NCBI GenBank assembly: GCA_022376925.1
Contig: JAIOJX010000002.1
Coordinates: 40,200,501-40,264,500, forward strand
Source: Tragulus kanchil
Taxonomy: Eukaryota; Chordata; Mammalia; Artiodactyla; Tragulidae
Length of the DNA: 64,000 nt
Direction of reading: 5' to 3'
Position numbers and translations under genes: made by a program. Below are positions 22,695 to 34,222 of the stretch, piece by piece. Position 1 is the first letter of the stretch. Every line of letters starts with the position of its first letter. The notes beneath the pieces were generated by a model that saw nothing but the letters and a program-made list of their open reading frames with translations, was not told where the DNA came from and ran no database searches.

Positions 22695-23093
22695 TAATGA
22701 TTACATATATAGTATTAATATGATGATCTAACGATTATGTATAGGATTAATATAATGATGTAATGATCACATAGTGTTAATATAATGATTTAATGATCAC
22801 ATAGAGTATTGCTATGATGGTTTAATGGTCACAAAGAGTACTAATATAGTGATTTAATGATCACACATAGTATTGATATAATGATTACACATAGCACAGT
22901 ATTAATGCTATGATTTAATGATCATATATAGTATTAATATGATGATTTAATGATTACACATAGCATTAATATAATGATATGATGATCACATATAGTATTA
23001 ATGTGATAATTTAGCAATCACAGAGAGTATTAATATGATGATTTAGTGATCACACATAGTATTAATGTGATGAGAGCAATCACACAGAGTCAT
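22695..23093. repeat. AT-rich minisatellite, about 32-base unit, about 12 copies
   Basis: Roughly 400 bases are built from a unit of about 32 bases with the theme TAGTATTAATATGATGATT followed by TAATGATCACA. Units differ by point changes, by one short unit near 22865-22885 and by one expanded unit containing CACAGTATTAATG near 22893. It is single-copy in the window and not part of the 1.1-kb duplications. Confidence 0.93.
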
Positions 23094-23690
23094 AACCTGA
23101 TGCCTGCGTGTCTGGTGCTCTTGCACTGCCTTTCATCGTCATTGCAGTCATTGTGCGAGGACCAGGTTGCCATGGTAATTGCTTATTGCTCCCAGGTAGG
23201 ACTTGCTGTGCTAATAACATCCTAGGCAGATCTCAGGCAGTCATGTTAGAGCTGCCTGTGTACAATTGTGCATCTATATGAGAAACAGGTATTTAAAAGC
23301 CCTTAATGTTGTTTTGAAAAAATTAAATGTTTTCAGCATACTGAGAGAGGTTCAACTCAGGCTCCACCACTCCAACTTCAGAGATGACCCTCCTTCCCAC
23401 ATGCCCTAGGTCATATCTGTCTTTTTCTGAATAAAATAGTTATCAACACACTGTCACCTGGCAGTAATATGTTATGAAACCTGTTAGAAACAAGATGTAT
23501 GATTCCAAATAACCATGAGCCCTGTCATTGTGAGTCTGTTAGGTGGACATTAGTGCTGGCTTATTCTTCCCTCCTTCTTTCTCTTCCTCCCTGGCTTTCT
23601 ACCAAGTACAGAGGAGAAGAATGTGCAGGCACCTTCAACAGGAAGAAGCCCATGACAAATGCACTAGGAGAGAGGTTGAGTTGTCAGCAA
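23094..23690. other. Unassigned single-copy DNA
   Basis: No recognised repeat. Frames of 93-100 codons begin near 23499-23543 but show nothing protein-like that I can name. Confidence 0.45.
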
Positions 23691-24060
23691 GCTCAAGCCC
23701 TGGGAGACAGTATACCTGTGGAAGGATTGGGGAGGCTTCTCAGAGGTGTTGCCTTCAAATTAGGTCACAATCCGTGGTAGGTCCATGCCCGAGGCAAAAG
23801 CATAGGAGAGATGGCAGGGTGTTTCAGGAAGAGGAAATGGTGTAAACCATTGTGTAAAGGGCACTTCGAGGGGTGGTGTTGGCCCCACAGGACACGTGCT
23901 TACGTGTGGCTTGGGTAAGAGACACAGGAGAGGAGTGGAGACACGTCTGAGAATACAGCTCAGGGTGCCATGGAGGAGCTTGGCCATGTGGTCAGGGAGT
24001 CTGAGTGATATGAAGCATCATTGCTGGGATTGCTCCCACAGAGCCTCTAAGATCTGGCAA
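23690..24060 (-). mobile_element. Possible L2 LINE relic (minus)
   Basis: Order and composition (GTTGCCTTCAAATTAGG, TTTCAGGAAGAGGAAATGGTG, GGAGGAGCTTGGCCATGTGG, CAGGGAGTCTGAGTG) resemble an antisense L2 body, at high divergence. A tentative call by eye. Confidence 0.3.
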
Positions 24061-25650
24061 ATCTGGCAAAATATATACGGCCGGTCCTTTGCAGTGCCTC
24101 TAGGAAGCAGTAAGCATGTTACCATGGAGGACACCGAGGTTCTTCCTGCAACTTAGTGCAGGTCAAGGGTCCAGGTCTGCATGAAGGCTTGAAGAGGCAG
24201 TGGGTGCTTCTGCTCATCTCTGTCACATGTGCTGCAGGAAGACTGTGTCCCAGGAAGCTTCGACTCCTGTGTGTCTTGGAAAGAGAAAAGTGAGAAATAA
24301 TGAGAAGACACTGATATTCTGGGATTGCTTGTTGTTCCAACAAAGATGACTAACAAACATGGTCTGTTTTGTGGGGAACATATTCCAACTCCTACAAGTA
24401 TTATGTGGACTGACATCCTTAACTGCGTCAATTGAAAATCATGATTTCACCAATCATAATCCTAAATATTCTTGGTGCTGTAGACTCTCAAAATGTGTAA
24501 GAGAATTTGCATTGCAGGGTCCCTGATGGTCATCCTACCAAGAGCTCCTTTAATTTTTCTAAATGCTTCTTGCCAAAACCTGAAGATTCAGTATGAGTGT
24601 ATTTTACGAATACATTTCTTACTGAAATGAAATTGTAGCTCTGAAGTGCCTTCCAACCCACATCTTTAAAATTCTGTGGCTGTGCTAATAAAATTTTCTG
24701 AGTCATGATACATATATTCATGATGCTTCTTGGTCTCCGGCTATTTCAGAAATGACTAAATCTACATTATTCTAAAGCCTGTGCTAAATAGTGCCAGTTT
24801 TGAAAATTGGAGAATAGCAAGGTGATTGATGTTAGTATTTAAGCATATGTTTAAAGTGTCCTATTTTACAAATGAGGAGAGAAGTCAAAGAAGAATGAGA
24901 TTTTCTTTTGAAAGAACTGTGTCTTTGTCCTTGGAAAACTTACATTAAATCCTACCTTTGATTAATCTGCTTTGCATCTTTCTTGCAACAGGAACATTTG
25001 AATTCTGCCTGTTTTCTTGGGTGTGACTGTGTGTTGAGGCCACGGCACATTTGGTAGGTACCAGAAGGGTTTTCTTCAGTGACAGAAGTGCTGTTTCCCT
25101 GAACTGTTTTCAGTTTCTCTTGGCTCTGCTGTTTAGACAAGGGATCCTTGGAGGAATTCACTTGTGCCCAGTTCTAACAAGGCTGTAGAGCCAGGTGAGG
25201 TAGGTCAGCTGTACTCTCCAAAGTAGCTGAATGCTGAGAAGAGAGTGATTCACACGGAGGGAAGTGGTATGTCCTGGATGCCTGGACACTGGCCGTTGCC
25301 CACAATCCAGAGTTGTGCTCTCTGCCATTGCTAGACGATGTTTGATTCTCTGAGATACTCTGAGATGTCTATCCAGTCAACCCATCTGACATTGCTCAGA
25401 ATCCATTAAATTACTTGCAGCTGAGAAAATGCTGTCATGGAATCTGGTGACAGTGGTGCCCACAAGTCTCGGTAGGGCCCCTCACTTGAGGGTCACCTCT
25501 GTGGCCGTGTGGAATAGTGCAAAGCCTATCGGGTGAGAAATTTAGCTAGTTTTCCCATAATCACTTTCATTTCATTTCAACGACCATACAAAGCCAGGTC
25601 TCAGTGACTGATTATCTGAAATACTGCAGTAATGAGAGAATTTGTCTTAT
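24061..25650. other. Unassigned single-copy DNA
   Basis: About 1.6 kb with no duplication and no recognised repeat. The short frames (63-92 codons) lack any family signature I can see. One of the few long stretches with nothing to explain its sequence. Confidence 0.45.
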
Positions 25651-26080
25651 CATGCCTCCCCTGTACCTTATTGTCACAGAAACAGTTGAAAATCAGGACT
25701 GATAGTGTCACTGCCTTCTTCAGAAACCTCTGGAGGCCTCTTTGCGACCTATTAAATGTCCTTTGTACTCCTCAGCCCAGCATTCAGAGTGTGGTGGAGC
25801 TTCATGTTGTAGCTATAAATTCTAAGTTTACCTCGCATGTGTTCTAAGTCCTTGAAAAACTAAACAACAGCTCCTCCTTGAATGTGCTCCCTTAAGTTAC
25901 GAGCCCACACCTTGGCTCATGCTATTTTCTGCATCTAGAACACACATCCAGCTATACCTGACAAAATTCTACATTATGAAAATGTCTACAAAATGGACAT
26001 TAGATTTATATTACAAGTTCTGTCTCATGATAAACCTTGACCCTAAGACAGCTTATTCAGTATTATTTTGTTCAATTTTT
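25650..26080 (+). mobile_element. L2 LINE relic (sense)
   Basis: Blocks in L2 order: 'TCACTGCCTTCTTCAGAAACCTCTGG' (25709-), 'TATTAAATGTCCTTTGTACTCC', 'CCTTGGCTCATGCTATTTTCTGCATCTAGAACAC'. They correspond to the L2 stretch near the end of its ORF2 and start of the 3'UTR, with extensive wear. Confidence 0.5.
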
Positions 26081-27213
26081 AACGTAAGATTGCTCTAGCA
26101 GTACTTAGTTGTCTTTAACTTTATTCAGAACAATTCTGTTAGATTGTATTGTGGCAGCTGTCATATCAGTATGCACTTTTTAAAAAACTTATCAAAATTG
26201 GTGAAATTTTGTGTAGCTATTTTAATATTGAAGATGGAAGGAAAAAAGCAACATTTTCAGCATATTTTGTTTTATTATTTCAAGAAAGGTAAAAATGCAA
26301 TTAGAATGCAAAACAATAATTTGCTCCTTGTATGGAATGTTTTCATCAAACATCGCACCTTTGGATTTCCATTTATTTCCATCTTTACAAAATTTTCTTA
26401 ATGGACAAAATGTCACTTCCCTAGAAGACTGTGAAAAGCACCTGGGACAGTTCTTTGTTCAAAAAAGATAAAAATGTTTTGGGAAAATGGAGTTATGAAG
26501 TTGCCTGAAAAATGGCAGAAGGCACGGGAACAAAATGGTGACTGCGCTGTTGAGTGAAGTTCTTGGTAAAAGTGAAAAATGTGTCTTCTATTTTTACTTA
26601 ATAACTAAAGGAGCTTCTTGGCCAATCCAATGTTTTTCTTACTTAATAATTAATTCATACTTTTATAAAGACTACAATAAAAAACTTAGAAGAAATATAG
26701 GGATCTTGTGATCTTTCTACCACCTGGATAACACTTTATGTGATAGGTTCTCAGCAAATATTTTTAGATTGAACAGAAACTGGAATTATTCATGGCCATG
26801 TTAGCCAACTTGTGCTAGTCAATTTATCAGATGGTTGTGTTAAGCTACAAGCAATAGAAAGTCCAAAATGGCTTAGGACATAAAAATGATGTATTGGCTC
26901 ATGAACCTGATGAGGTCTAAGTGTTGAACCATGAAGAGGCTGGATTTACGATGTCCCCACCCCATTGGTTAGGCCTTGCCCTGTCTCTGCCTTGTTCCAA
27001 ACACAGTGTTAGTCTCAGGCTGTGACAAGTACCAGATTGATGCATGCATCTGCATACATGCAGAGAAATAGAGATAGCCTTTTATGGGAGATTATTCCTC
27101 AAAGCAGGAGGAATTTCTAGGGTGAAAACTTGCTTGGAATTTACTGGCTGAAAACCGGTAAAACCCCGTGCTGATTCTAATCCCTGTTGCAAATGGAACA
27201 CCATGTGGTGAGT
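26081..27213. other. Unassigned single-copy DNA, possible ancient repeat near 26790-27190
   Basis: A+T-rich on the left. Around 26830-27190 sequence such as AAAATGATGTATTGGCTCATG looks like part of an ancient interspersed repeat, but I cannot name the family. Confidence 0.4.
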
Positions 27214-27908
27214 GAATTTCCAGGGTCACAGAACCTGAGGGAGAAATGCCCTTAAGAGCACCAGGCGCACCTGGGGGATAGAGAAGGAGTCAAGTCCCCC
27301 TGAGGGGAACAGTAGGCAGGGGGAAGACAGAAGTGTCCAGGGAGAGACATCCCAGCTTGGTCCTGCCCCACCAAACCCACGCCTTCTCCCCTGACTCTTC
27401 CAGAGACTGGACACTACCACCACGCCCCCATCCCTCCCAGCCCGGTTAACAGGAGTCTCTAGTGCTGGGCTATTCTCCTCTTTGATCCTGCCATGGAGGG
27501 TGTGTGGCTTTCCCCACAGTGCCATCCTGTGACCAAAAGGGAGACGTCCACTGGTGTCATTGGCTCGGAGACAGCTCCACAGATGCCCTCAGGTTCTTCC
27601 TTGTGTGAGAAACACAAAACCACTCAAGTCAGCATTAATGGAGCTTTCCATGGTGACAGGGGAAAGGATGATGCATACAGTGGGAAACCACCATGGTTGC
27701 ATCAGTAAATACAGAAAAGTGTGAACCCCAAACCTGAAGTGAGTGTTAGACGTGGCTCTGCTTTCGACAGACTCCAGGGAGAGAATGTCTCTGAACCTTG
27801 ATCACACCACCGGTAAACTCACCATTAGTAAAACACATAGTGCCGAAATGCAAGTTGTCTGATACTTAAAATCCTCTTTGCTCAGATCCTAAGAGTGTCT
27901 AGTCCATT

Positions 27909-28108
27909 GTGCTCAGTTGCTCAGTCGTGTCCAACTCTTTGTGATCTGTGGACAGTAGCTCACCAGGTTCCTCTGTCTGTGGGATGCTCCAGGCAAGAAT
28001 ATTGGAGAGGGTTGCCATGCTCTCCTCCAGGGGATCTTCTTGACTCAGGGATTGAAACAACGTCTCTTACAGGCAGGTTCTTTACTACTAGCGCCACCTG
28101 GGAAGGCT
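27909..28108 (-). mobile_element. Bov-tA SINE (minus), copy 1
   Basis: Plus strand: GCTCAGTTGCTCAGTCGTGT, CCAACTCTTTGTGATC, CAGGCAAGAATATTGGAG, CTCCAGGGGATCTTCTTGAC and CGCCACCTGGGAAGG, i.e. 3' part to tRNA head in reverse. The 93-codon frame at 27895 is a SINE artefact. Confidence 0.92.
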
Positions 28109-28991
28109 ACTTGTTGAATTTTACTGTAGTATTCCAGAAGAAAGGCCACAGTTGTCTAAAAATACTAGTAAAATAAGTCTCTCTCTGTAAACTGCATTCT
28201 TTATGCTGTGCAGTAAGGATTTATAAACCCAACCAAGGCTATCTATCCTTTTTGGGTTTGCAATTTTGGGAAACAACCAAATGGGGTTTTGAAGGGGGAA
28301 TTTCCAGGGTCACAGAACCTGAGGGAGAAATGCCCTTAAGAGCACCAGGCGCACCTGGGGGATAGAGAAGGAGTCAAGTCCCCTGAGGGGAACAGTAGGC
28401 AGGGGGAAGACAGAAGTGTCCAGGGAGAGACATCCCAGCTTGGTCCTGCCCCACCAAACCCACGCCTTCTCCCCTGACTCTTCCAGAGACTGGACACTAC
28501 CACCACGCCCCCATCCCTCCCAGCCCGGTTAACAGGAGTCTCTAGTGCTGGGCTATTCTCCTCTTTGATCCTGCCATGGAGGGTGTGTGGCTTTCCCCAC
28601 AGTGCCATCCTGTGACCAAAAGGGAGACGTCCACTGGTGTCATTGGCTCGGAGACAGCTCCACAGATGCCCTCAGGTTCTTCCTTGTGTGAGAAACACAA
28701 AACCACTCAAGTCAGCATTAATGGAGCTTTCCATGGTGACAGGGGAAAGGATGATGCATACAGTGGGAAACCACCATGGTTGCATCAGTAAATACAGAAA
28801 AGTGTGAACCCCAAACCTGAAGTGAGTGTTAGACGTGGCTCTGCTTTCGACAGACTCCAGGGAGAGAATGTCTCTGAACCTTGATCACACCACCGGTAAA
28901 CTCACCATTAGTAAAACACATAGTGCCGAAATGCAAGTTGTCTGATACTTAAAATCCTCTTTGCTCAGATCCTAAGAGTGTCTAGTCCATT

Positions 28992-29191
28992 GTGCTCAGT
29001 TGCTCAGTCGTGTCCAACTCTTTGTGATCTGTGGACAGTAGCTCACCAGGTTCCTCTGTCTGTGGGATGCTCCAGGCAAGAATATTGGAGAGGGTTGCCA
29101 TGCTCTCCTCCAGGGGATCTTCTTGACTCAGGGATTGAAACAACGTCTCTTACAGGCAGGTTCTTTACTACTAGCGCCACCTGGGAAGGCT
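28992..29191 (-). mobile_element. Bov-tA SINE (minus), copy 2 (in duplication K)
   Basis: Counterpart of 27909-28108, offset 1083. Confidence 0.92.
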
Positions 29192-29358
29192 ACTTGTTGA
29201 ATTTTACTGTAGTATTCCAGAAGAAAGGCCACAGTTGTCTAAAAATACTAGTAAAATAAGTCTCTCTCTGTAAACTGCATTCTTTATGCTGTGCAGTAAG
29301 GATTTATAAACCCAACCAAGGCTACCACTAGTTCTTAAAATGATATTATCCTCTCCTT

Positions 29359-29713
29359 TAAAAATATTTTCTTTTTTTTTTTTAAAGATTTATTTATTTA
29401 TTTATTTTGGGGGGGGGTGGGGAGGGAGGGGAGCAGGCGGGCTTCTTCTATTGGTCTTTCATTTGTCTATTTTCATCCATCTTTGTTCTTTGGCCTGTGT
29501 GGGCCTCCCATCACGGTGGCCTCTGTTATCGCAGAGCACCGGCTCTGGACGCATGCACTCCAGAGCTCCAGCTCAGTAATTGGACACATGGGTCCAGCCG
29601 CTCCGCAGCACGTGGGATCTTCCCAGGCCAGGGATCGAACTAGCATCCCTTGCACTGCAAGGCGGTGTCCTTACCCACTGGACCACCAGGGAAGCCCTAA
29701 AAATATTTTCTTT
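29359..29713 (-). mobile_element. CHR-family SINE (minus) with perfect 16-base target-site duplication
   Basis: TAAAAATATTTTCTTT occurs at 29359-29374 and again at 29698-29713, flanking the element exactly. In reverse orientation the element has T-rich tail (29371-29408), an unusual G-run (29409-29431), body, and tRNA head ending ACCACCAGGGAAGCCC at 29697. The clean duplication suggests a comparatively young insertion. The 111-codon frame on the plus strand is non-coding SINE sequence. Confidence 0.95.
29409..29431 (+). other. G-rich tract with G-quadruplex potential
   Basis: Runs of 9, 4, 3 and 4 G are separated by single bases (T, A, A). This meets the usual four-tract rule for an intramolecular G-quadruplex with very short loops. 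It lies between body and tail of the CHR SINE. Confidence 0.85.
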
Positions 29714-29924
29714 ATACATTTTATTCTTGAAATATTTTATATAAAATTATAAAATTAAAGTATTTCAAATATCTGAGTTATTTACATTATGTAACAAGTT
29801 CAATATTGCTATTTTCACTGAGTTAACATGTAACATTTAAATGTTTTCATTTTTAACTTCCATAAGAAATAGTGACATATATACATATATATATACAAAA
29901 TGCACATTAGAAAAAAAACTCATC
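29714..29924. other. AT-rich sequence with (TA)n near 29876-29896
   Basis: No repeat family or gene seen apart from the short alternating TA run. Confidence 0.5.
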
Positions 29925-32136
29925 AGTCTCCCAGTAAATTTTAGAAGGTACTAGAAACTCTAAGATGCGTTCTTACATGGAACACCTTTTGTTCTTTCCC
30001 TTTGTAACGCATCCAAAACCAAGTACTAATTACATTTGTCTGTGAAAGGCAAAGTAATAACTATGTTTTTTCATAGGACACAAATGTTTTCCTTTAGAAT
30101 ATATTCTTCAACATTTATAAAATGATTATCCCAATTTAAAGGTCATGAAATTATTTAACTTTTAAGCCATATATATATATATGTCTATGCATCTATATAT
30201 AAATGATAAACACCCAGATGCACATATACATATGTATGCATATTATGTATATACAAACATTAATTTTTTATAAATACTTACGCATGTATATATAAAATAT
30301 TAATGTGTGGGTGTGAATGTTTATAGAGGGTAAATATATGGATGAAATAAAAAGATACTCAGTTGCAATAAACATTCTTTGGTTTATTCACATTCATTCA
30401 AAAATTATTTTATTCACATACAAAAATAAGTAAGATATTATAAACAATCTATTAGGCATACAGACCTGTTTCTTATGCTCAGCTAGGTGACACATGGTCT
30501 AATTGGAGTGACAACCTGAAAATAATACCATCTTACTGCTAGATGAATCTATAAAGATTACATAATTACACTCTTGCTTATTAAAACACTTAAGTGGAAA
30601 ATCTAGGGTGTATAATTGGTATACAGTAGCTTCATGTTATTTACTGTAACTATCTAAATGAAGCTGAGTGTTACCCAGTTTGATAAGTATAACCTCCACT
30701 TACCTCGCCAGTTCTGTTGTTCTATGGTGTGCCTTCCTCCCAACACTTGAAAACCATCATTTAACCACACAACTAAGGAAGAACTGGATGGCAGTGAGAT
30801 TCCTCAGTAAAGTGGAGGCTTTAACGTCCTAGATAACACCATCCTTCAGCTTATTTCATTTTTATTACCAGTCTAATCCACTTTTATTGGCTACATTGTT
30901 ATACCTTTTAAAAATAAAAGTGGGAAAAATGATCTAAAAGGAGAGAATTAAAGTGATTTACGAATGAAGGAAATGAGAGGTTCATGTGTGACTTTGTAAA
31001 ACCCAAGGAAAAGTAAAGTAATTAAAAAAAAGGGAGTCTCCCAGTAAATTTTAGAAGGTACTAGAAACTCTAAGATGCGTTCTTACATGGAACACCTTTT
31101 GTTCTTTCCCTTTGTAACGCATCCAAAACCAAGTACTAATTACATTTGTCTGTGAAAGGCAAAGTAATAACTATGTTTTTTCATAGGACACAAATGTTTT
31201 CCTTTAGAATATATTCTTCAACATTTATAAAATGATTATCCCAATTTAAAGGTCATGAAATTATTTAACTTTTAAGCCATATATATATATATGTCTATGC
31301 ATCTATATATAAATGATAAACACCCAGATGCACATATACATATGTATGCATATTATGTATATACAAACATTAATTTTTTATAAATACTTACGCATGTATA
31401 TATAAAATATTAATGTGTGGGTGTGAATGTTTATAGAGGGTAAATATATGGATGAAATAAAAAGATACTCAGTTGCAATAAACATTCTTTGGTTTATTCA
31501 CATTCATTCAAAAATTATTTTATTCACATACAAAAATAAGTAAGATATTATAAACAATCTATTAGGCATACAGACCTGTTTCTTATGCTCAGCTAGGTGA
31601 CACATGGTCTAATTGGAGTGACAACCTGAAAATAATACCATCTTACTGCTAGATGAATCTATAAAGATTACATAATTACACTCTTGCTTATTAAAACACT
31701 TAAGTGGAAAATCTAGGGTGTATAATTGGTATACAGTAGCTTCATGTTATTTACTGTAACTATCTAAATGAAGCTGAGTGTTACCCAGTTTGATAAGTAT
31801 AACCTCCACTTACCTCGCCAGTTCTGTTGTTCTATGGTGTGCCTTCCTCCCAACACTTGAAAACCATCATTTAACCACACAACTAAGGAAGAACTGGATG
31901 GCAGTGAGATTCCTCAGTAAAGTGGAGGCTTTAACGTCCTAGATAACACCATCCTTCAGCTTATTTCATTTTTATTACCAGTCTAATCCACTTTTATTGG
32001 CTACATTGTTATACCTTTTAAAAATAAAAGTGGGAAAAATGATCTAAAAGGAGAGAATTAAAGTGATTTACGAATGAAGGAAATGAGAGGTTCATGTGTG
32101 ACTTTTGTAAAACCCAAGGGAAAAGTAAAGTAATTA
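29925..32136. repeat. Direct duplication L (copies 29925-31024 and 31035-32136)
   Basis: About 1100 A+T-rich bases repeated with an offset of 1110 and a 10-base A/G filler. They are essentially identical until the last 35 bases of copy 1, which lack a T (ACTTTG versus ACTTTTG, 30991) and a G (AAGGAAAAG versus AAGGGAAAAG, 31006). No gene or interspersed repeat is recognised inside. A short TA run is at 30169 and 31279. Confidence 0.97.
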
Positions 32137-32463
32137 GAATTACTCCAGTGAGCCGAAGGCAGATTGGGTGGCTTCCTCTCAACGATCGCTCAGTAGAACG
32201 TGTTAGCCTTGATGAGGCGGCTCTGCTCTTCTCCATCGGTAACAAGGACAGAACAAGGACAAACCAACTTATTCCCAGAAATAAGGGCATTCAGTTTGCT
32301 AGATACATAGATGTTTTCTTTATGAAGATTTTTAAATCTGTAAGAAGTCTTTGAAAGACTTAGTGCAGTAGAAGGTATGCCTTATTCTACAGTGTAGAAA
32401 ATTAAGAGTCCATTGAATGAGCCGTATAATCAGCAGCAGGCACACAGAGTGTGAGGACCTCTG
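32137..32463. other. Unassigned single-copy DNA
   Basis: An 86-90 codon frame on both strands spans 32018-32354, so at most one could be real. Neither is recognisable. Confidence 0.4.
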
Positions 32464-32947
32464 TGGCACCAGGGCTATAGTGTTCCTCAGACACCTCTTC
32501 CAGCACAAGACCCCATGCTCGGTCACTCTGTAGCATAGCCTTCCATGCTAATCCTGACCTGGACACGGCTTTCAGCCCTCAAAGCAGTTTTCCAACAACA
32601 GATGAAAACAAACTGATGTCTGCTTCCATATCTCACCTGACACATAACTTTGGCTGTTTACCTTGTTACATACAATTCTGTCCTAAGGGAAAGCACTTGT
32701 ATGGACTGAACATCATAAACTCTTGGAGGATAAAGTTGGGGGATGTAGCATAAGGAGCTGAAAGAATGGTTCTACAGAGGGAAGTGGGGCAAGGGGTTGG
32801 GGGTGGATGTCTGATTTCAGTGGGAAAGAAATGAGACTCAAGAGTGTTTGTTTTGCTCCATTTGTGTTCTGCCTCTGGATAATGAAAGTAAGAGTTAAAA
32901 AACCCTGAGTTTTGCAGCATAGGTTCAGCTCTGCATAAAGGAACATA

Positions 32948-32965
32948 TGTGTGTGTGTTTGTGAA

Positions 32966-33000
<35 letters not shown>

Positions 33001-33016
33001 TTGTGTGTGTGTGTGT
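32948..33016. repeat. Compound (TG)n(TA)n(TG)n microsatellite, copy 1 (copy 2 at 34053-34121)
   Basis: About 69 bases of TG, interrupted TG, TA x about 11 and TG again. Repeat number is the same in both copies of M by eye, which is unexpected for independently evolving loci of this type. Confidence 0.95.
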
Positions 33017-33117
33017 TTTACAAAAGTTCTGTGAAATCTGCAAAGGTAATAACCGGGCCTTCTCCTTTCTTGTGGAAGGTGTGAAGGTTTTTTTATCACT
33101 CAGTCAACATGGATGAG

Positions 33118-33510
33118 TGAAGAACTACATGTACCAAAGAACGGATGCTTTCAAACTGTGCTGCTGGAGAAGACTCCTGGGGAACACTTGGACTGCAAGG
33201 AGATCAAACCAGTCAACCCTAAAGGAAATCAGCCCTGAATACTCACTGGAGGGACTGATGCTGAAGCAGAAGCTCCAATACTTTGGCCACCTGATGAGAA
33301 GAGCTGACTCAATGGAAAAGCCCCTGATGCAAATAAGGACTGAGGACAGGAGGAGAAGGGGTGACAGAGGATGAGTTGGTTGGATGGCACCATGGACTCA
33401 ATGGAAATGAGTTTGAGCAACCTCCAAGAAATAGTGAAAGACAGGGAAGCCTGGCATGCTTCAGTCCATGGGATCACAAAGAGTCAGACATGACTTAGCA
33501 ACTGAACAAC
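33118..33510 (+). mobile_element. BovB LINE 3' end with residual RT C-terminal frame, copy 1
   Basis: An 85-codon open stretch (33117-33374) still reads as the C-terminal domain of the BovB reverse-transcriptase protein: 'CCWRRLL' then 'WTARRSNQ', 'LEGLMLKQKLQYFGHLMRR' and a basic 'DRRRRGD' run. It then leaves frame, and the tail continues to the typical BovB end near 33510 (GGCATGCTTCAGTCCATGGG, GAGTCAGACATGACTTAGC). The catalytic parts of the polymerase are absent, so it is a 5'-truncated, non-functional insertion. Confidence 0.93.
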
Positions 33511-34052
33511 ACCAACTCTACCTACTTTGTAGCTCTTTATGAAGCTTAAAGGGTAGGAGATAAAAGTTTTGGCACCAGGGCTATAGTGTTCCTCAGACAC
33601 CTCTTCCAGCACAAGACCCCATGCTCGGTCACTCTGTAGCATAGCCTTCCATGCTAATCCTGACCTGGACACGGCTTTCAGCCCTCAAAGCAGTTTTCCA
33701 ACAACAGATGAAAACAAACTGATGTCTGCTTCCATATCTCACCTGACACATAACTTTGGCTGTTTACCTTGTTACATACAATTCTGTCCTAAGGGAAAGC
33801 ACTTGTATGGACTGAACATCATAAACTCTTGGAGGATAAAGTTGGGGGATGTAGCATAAGGAGCTGAAAGAATGGTTCTACAGAGGGAAGTGGGGCAAGG
33901 GGTTGGGGGTGGATGTCTGATTTCAGTGGGAAAGAAATGAGACTCAAGAGTGTTTGTTTTGCTCCATTTGTGTTCTGCCTCTGGATAATGAAAGTAAGAG
34001 TTAAAAACCCTGAGTTTTGCAGCATAGGTTCAGCTCTGCATAAAGGAACATA

Positions 34053-34070
34053 TGTGTGTGTGTTTGTGAA

Positions 34071-34105
<35 letters not shown>

Positions 34106-34121
34106 TTGTGTGTGTGTGTGT
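34053..34121. repeat. Compound TG/TA microsatellite, copy 2 (in duplication M)
   Basis: Counterpart of 32948-33016. Confidence 0.95.
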
Positions 34122-34222
34122 TTTACAAAAGTTCTGTGAAATCTGCAAAGGTAATAACCGGGCCTTCTCCTTTCTTGTGGAAGGTGTGAAGGTTTTTTTA
34201 TCACTCAGTCAACATGGATGAG

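Larger units (their letters stand above)
27214..29324. repeat. Direct duplication K (copies 27214-28241 and 28298-29324)
   Basis: About 1027 bases are repeated. The offset is 1084, then 1083 after a C5/C4 difference (27296 versus 28380). A 56-base filler (28242-28297) that matches neither flank lies between. The content is a moderately GC-rich unassigned half and a minus Bov-tA. Confidence 0.97.

Noticed and set aside
22695..23093. CRISPR-like array
   Set aside because: The units are contiguous tandem repeats without distinct spacers, in a mammalian genome context.
32666..33099. 125- and 128-codon minus-strand frames
   Set aside because: They owe their length to the TG/TA microsatellite (His-Thr and Tyr-Ile runs) and overlap each other in different frames.
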